Source: Actinomycetales bacterium (GTDB taxonomy: Bacteria; Actinomycetota; Actinomycetes; Actinomycetales; Microbacteriaceae). From it: a stretch of DNA of 48,713 nt. Of the stretch, positions 47,596 to 48,713 are shown in pieces. The notes below the pieces were generated by a model. That model made no database searches and had not been told where the DNA came from. It worked only from the letters and a program-made list of their open reading frames with translations. Every line of letters starts with the position of its first letter. Position 1 is the stretch's first letter. The stretch is taken from assembly GCA_015655445.1 (NCBI GenBank), contig JAATFA010000160.1, positions 1 to 48,713 on the forward strand. Direction: 5' to 3'. Both the position numbers and the translations under genes were made by a program.

Positions 47596-48713
47596 GCCGG
47601 TTTCCTTTCCGTGTTCGCGACCCGCCGGGTGTCGAGGCGCGGTATGGCGTCGATGAGCTCGCGCGTGTACGCGTGCCGTGGGGCGTGGAAGACGTCGTCG
47701 ACGTCGCCGGACTCGACGACGTCGCCGCCCTTCATGACGAGCACGCGGTCGCTCACGTGGTAGACGACGCCGAGGTCGTGCGAGATGAACAGATAGGCGA
47801 CGCCCGTGCGCGCCTGCACGTCCGCGAGCAGGTCGAGCACCTGCGCCTGGATCGACACGTCGAGCGCCGACACCGGCTCGTCGAGCAGGATGACGCGAGG
47901 CGACGGCGCGAGGGCTCGGGCGAGCGCGACGCGCTGACGCTGGCCGCCGGAGAGCTCGAGCGGCCGGCGCTGGAGCGCCGTCGCGGGCAGCCCGACCTGG
48001 TCGAGGAGCTCGACCGAGCGGCGCACGCGTGCCCCGCCGCGCGGCACGCCCGCGACGCGCAGCGCCTCGTCGAGCACCCTCCGCACGGTGTGGCGCGGAT
48101 CGAAGGCGCCGAGGGGATCCTGGTAGATGACCTGCACGAGCCGCCGCAGCTCCCGTTCCTCGCGCTCTCGGAGGCCGGCCCAGCCGCGCCCGAGGATCCG
48201 CACGGATCCCGCGTCGGGCTCCGTGAGCCCGAGCACGATCCGGCCCGTCGTCGTCTTGCCCGACCCGGACTCGCCGACGATGCCGAGCGTCTCGCCCTCG
48301 CGCAGCTCGAACGAGACGTCCCGCACCGCAGCCCGTGCGACCCCGTCCGGGCCCGTGTACGCCTTCGACAGGCCCTCGGCGACGAGGATCACCTCCCCGG
48401 GCGGGCGACGGGGCATGGCGTCGTCCGCCGCGGACGCGGCGGACGCGGACAGGCGCGTGCCCTTCGCGTGCTCGGCGGGGACGGCGTCGAGCAGTGCGCG
48501 CGTGTAGGCGTGCCGCGGCTCGTCGAAGACCGCGCGCGTCGGCCCGGACTCCACGATCCTCCCCGCGCGCATGACCGCGACGCGGTCCGCGACCGAGGAC
48601 ACCACGGCGAGATCGTGGCTGATGATGAGGATGCCGCGGTCCTTCGTCTTGAGGTCGGCCAGCAGGTCGAGGATCTGCGCCTGCACCGTGACGTCGAGCG
48701 CGGTCGTCGGCTC
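47592..48713 (-). CDS. Fused dipeptide/oligopeptide-type ABC transporter ATP-binding protein (5' end outside window)
   Basis: A protein of at least 373 residues whose start lies beyond the window edge. The visible N-terminal part is the end of a first ATPase domain (EPTTALDVTVQAQILDLL, then LIISHDLAVVSSVADRVAVM). A complete second domain follows with Walker A GESGSGKTT, Q-loop QVIYQDPLGAF, signature LSGGQRQRVALARAL and Walker B VILLDEPVSALD. Each domain ends in a DppD/OppD-type HAYTR motif. It is a DppD-DppF fusion powering import of a peptide-like or organosulfur substrate, coupled to the downstream oxidoreductase. Permeases are probably further right. Confidence 0.93.
   Translation of the reverse strand, partial: EPTTALDVTVQAQILDLLADLKTKDRGILIISHDLAVVSSVADRVAVMRAGRIVESGPTRAVFDEPRHAYTRALLDAVPAEHAKGTRLSASAASAADDAMPRRPPGEVILVAEGLSKAYTGPDGVARAAVRDVSFELREGETLGIVGESGSGKTTTGRIVLGLTEPDAGSVRILGRGWAGLREREERELRRLVQVIYQDPLGAFDPRHTVRRVLDEALRVAGVPRGGARVRRSVELLDQVGLPATALQRRPLELSGGQRQRVALARALAPSPRVILLDEPVSALDVSIQAQVLDLLADVQARTGVAYLFISHDLGVVYHVSDRVLVMKGGDVVESGDVDDVFHAPRHAYTRELIDAIPRLDTRRVANTERKPA

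Overview
The window is high-GC DNA with actinobacterial features. Genes are densely packed, many starts are GTG, genes are often joined by ATGA or GTGA stop/start overlaps, and several genes look leaderless, with a TANNNT box 6-7 nt before the start codon. The gene content (MalFG-type sugar importers without their own ATPase, a mycoredoxin-like glutaredoxin, GAF-ANTAR proteins, an Asp23/AmaP operon, an aggregation-promoting-factor-like secreted protein) fits a plant- or soil-associated member of the Microbacteriaceae or a near relative. That placement is inference. I see no rRNA, tRNA, CRISPR array, prophage or transposase.

Layout: 0.1-3.4 kb holds a TetR regulator with a BphX-like membrane protein, a macrolide-type glycosyltransferase and a small membrane protein. 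3.4-5.4 kb is a thiol/oxidative stress block (peroxiredoxin, monothiol glutaredoxin, zinc-finger thioredoxin) next to an Hsp20 chaperone. 5.5-14.1 kb is an arabinose-oligosaccharide locus: a lipoprotein and two permeases, GH127, GH51 and a LacI repressor with palindromic operators. 14.2-21.1 kb is a second sugar locus: ROK regulator, binding lipoprotein, two permeases, GH4 glycosidase and BadF-type kinase. 21.3-25.8 kb has a Na+/H+ antiporter with a small downstream ORF, a DUF2255 protein, and a GntR regulator with a CynX-type exporter. 26.0-27.4 kb encodes a secreted coiled-coil, lysozyme-like protein. It is followed by a 0.5-kb intergenic region with two copies of an inverted-repeat element. 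27.7-30.7 kb is a GH106-like glycosidase cut short by an in-frame TAG. 30.9-37.8 kb carries a Cys/Met-type PLP enzyme, two alpha/beta hydrolases, an isochorismatase-family hydrolase also interrupted by TAG, and an MMPL transporter with a divergent TetR. 37.8-41.9 kb has a GntR-MFS pair, a LysR regulator and an NAD-dependent formate dehydrogenase. 42.1-44.6 kb is a five-gene Asp23/AmaP operon behind a good promoter and a structured leader. Two GAF-ANTAR genes follow. The right end is an operon of a fused oligopeptide-type ABC ATPase (cut by the window edge) and an acyl-CoA-dehydrogenase-fold oxidoreductase.

Together the genes describe a bacterium that takes up plant-wall oligosaccharides (arabinan, rhamnose-containing and beta-linked sugars), hydrolyses them inside the cell under LacI and ROK control, and invests in envelope and redox stress responses. 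The most unusual observations are the two genes interrupted by amber codons with well-preserved coding sequence beyond them, the 70-bp near-perfect palindrome after GH127, the duplicated 82-83 bp inverted-repeat element, and the structured leader of the Asp23 operon.
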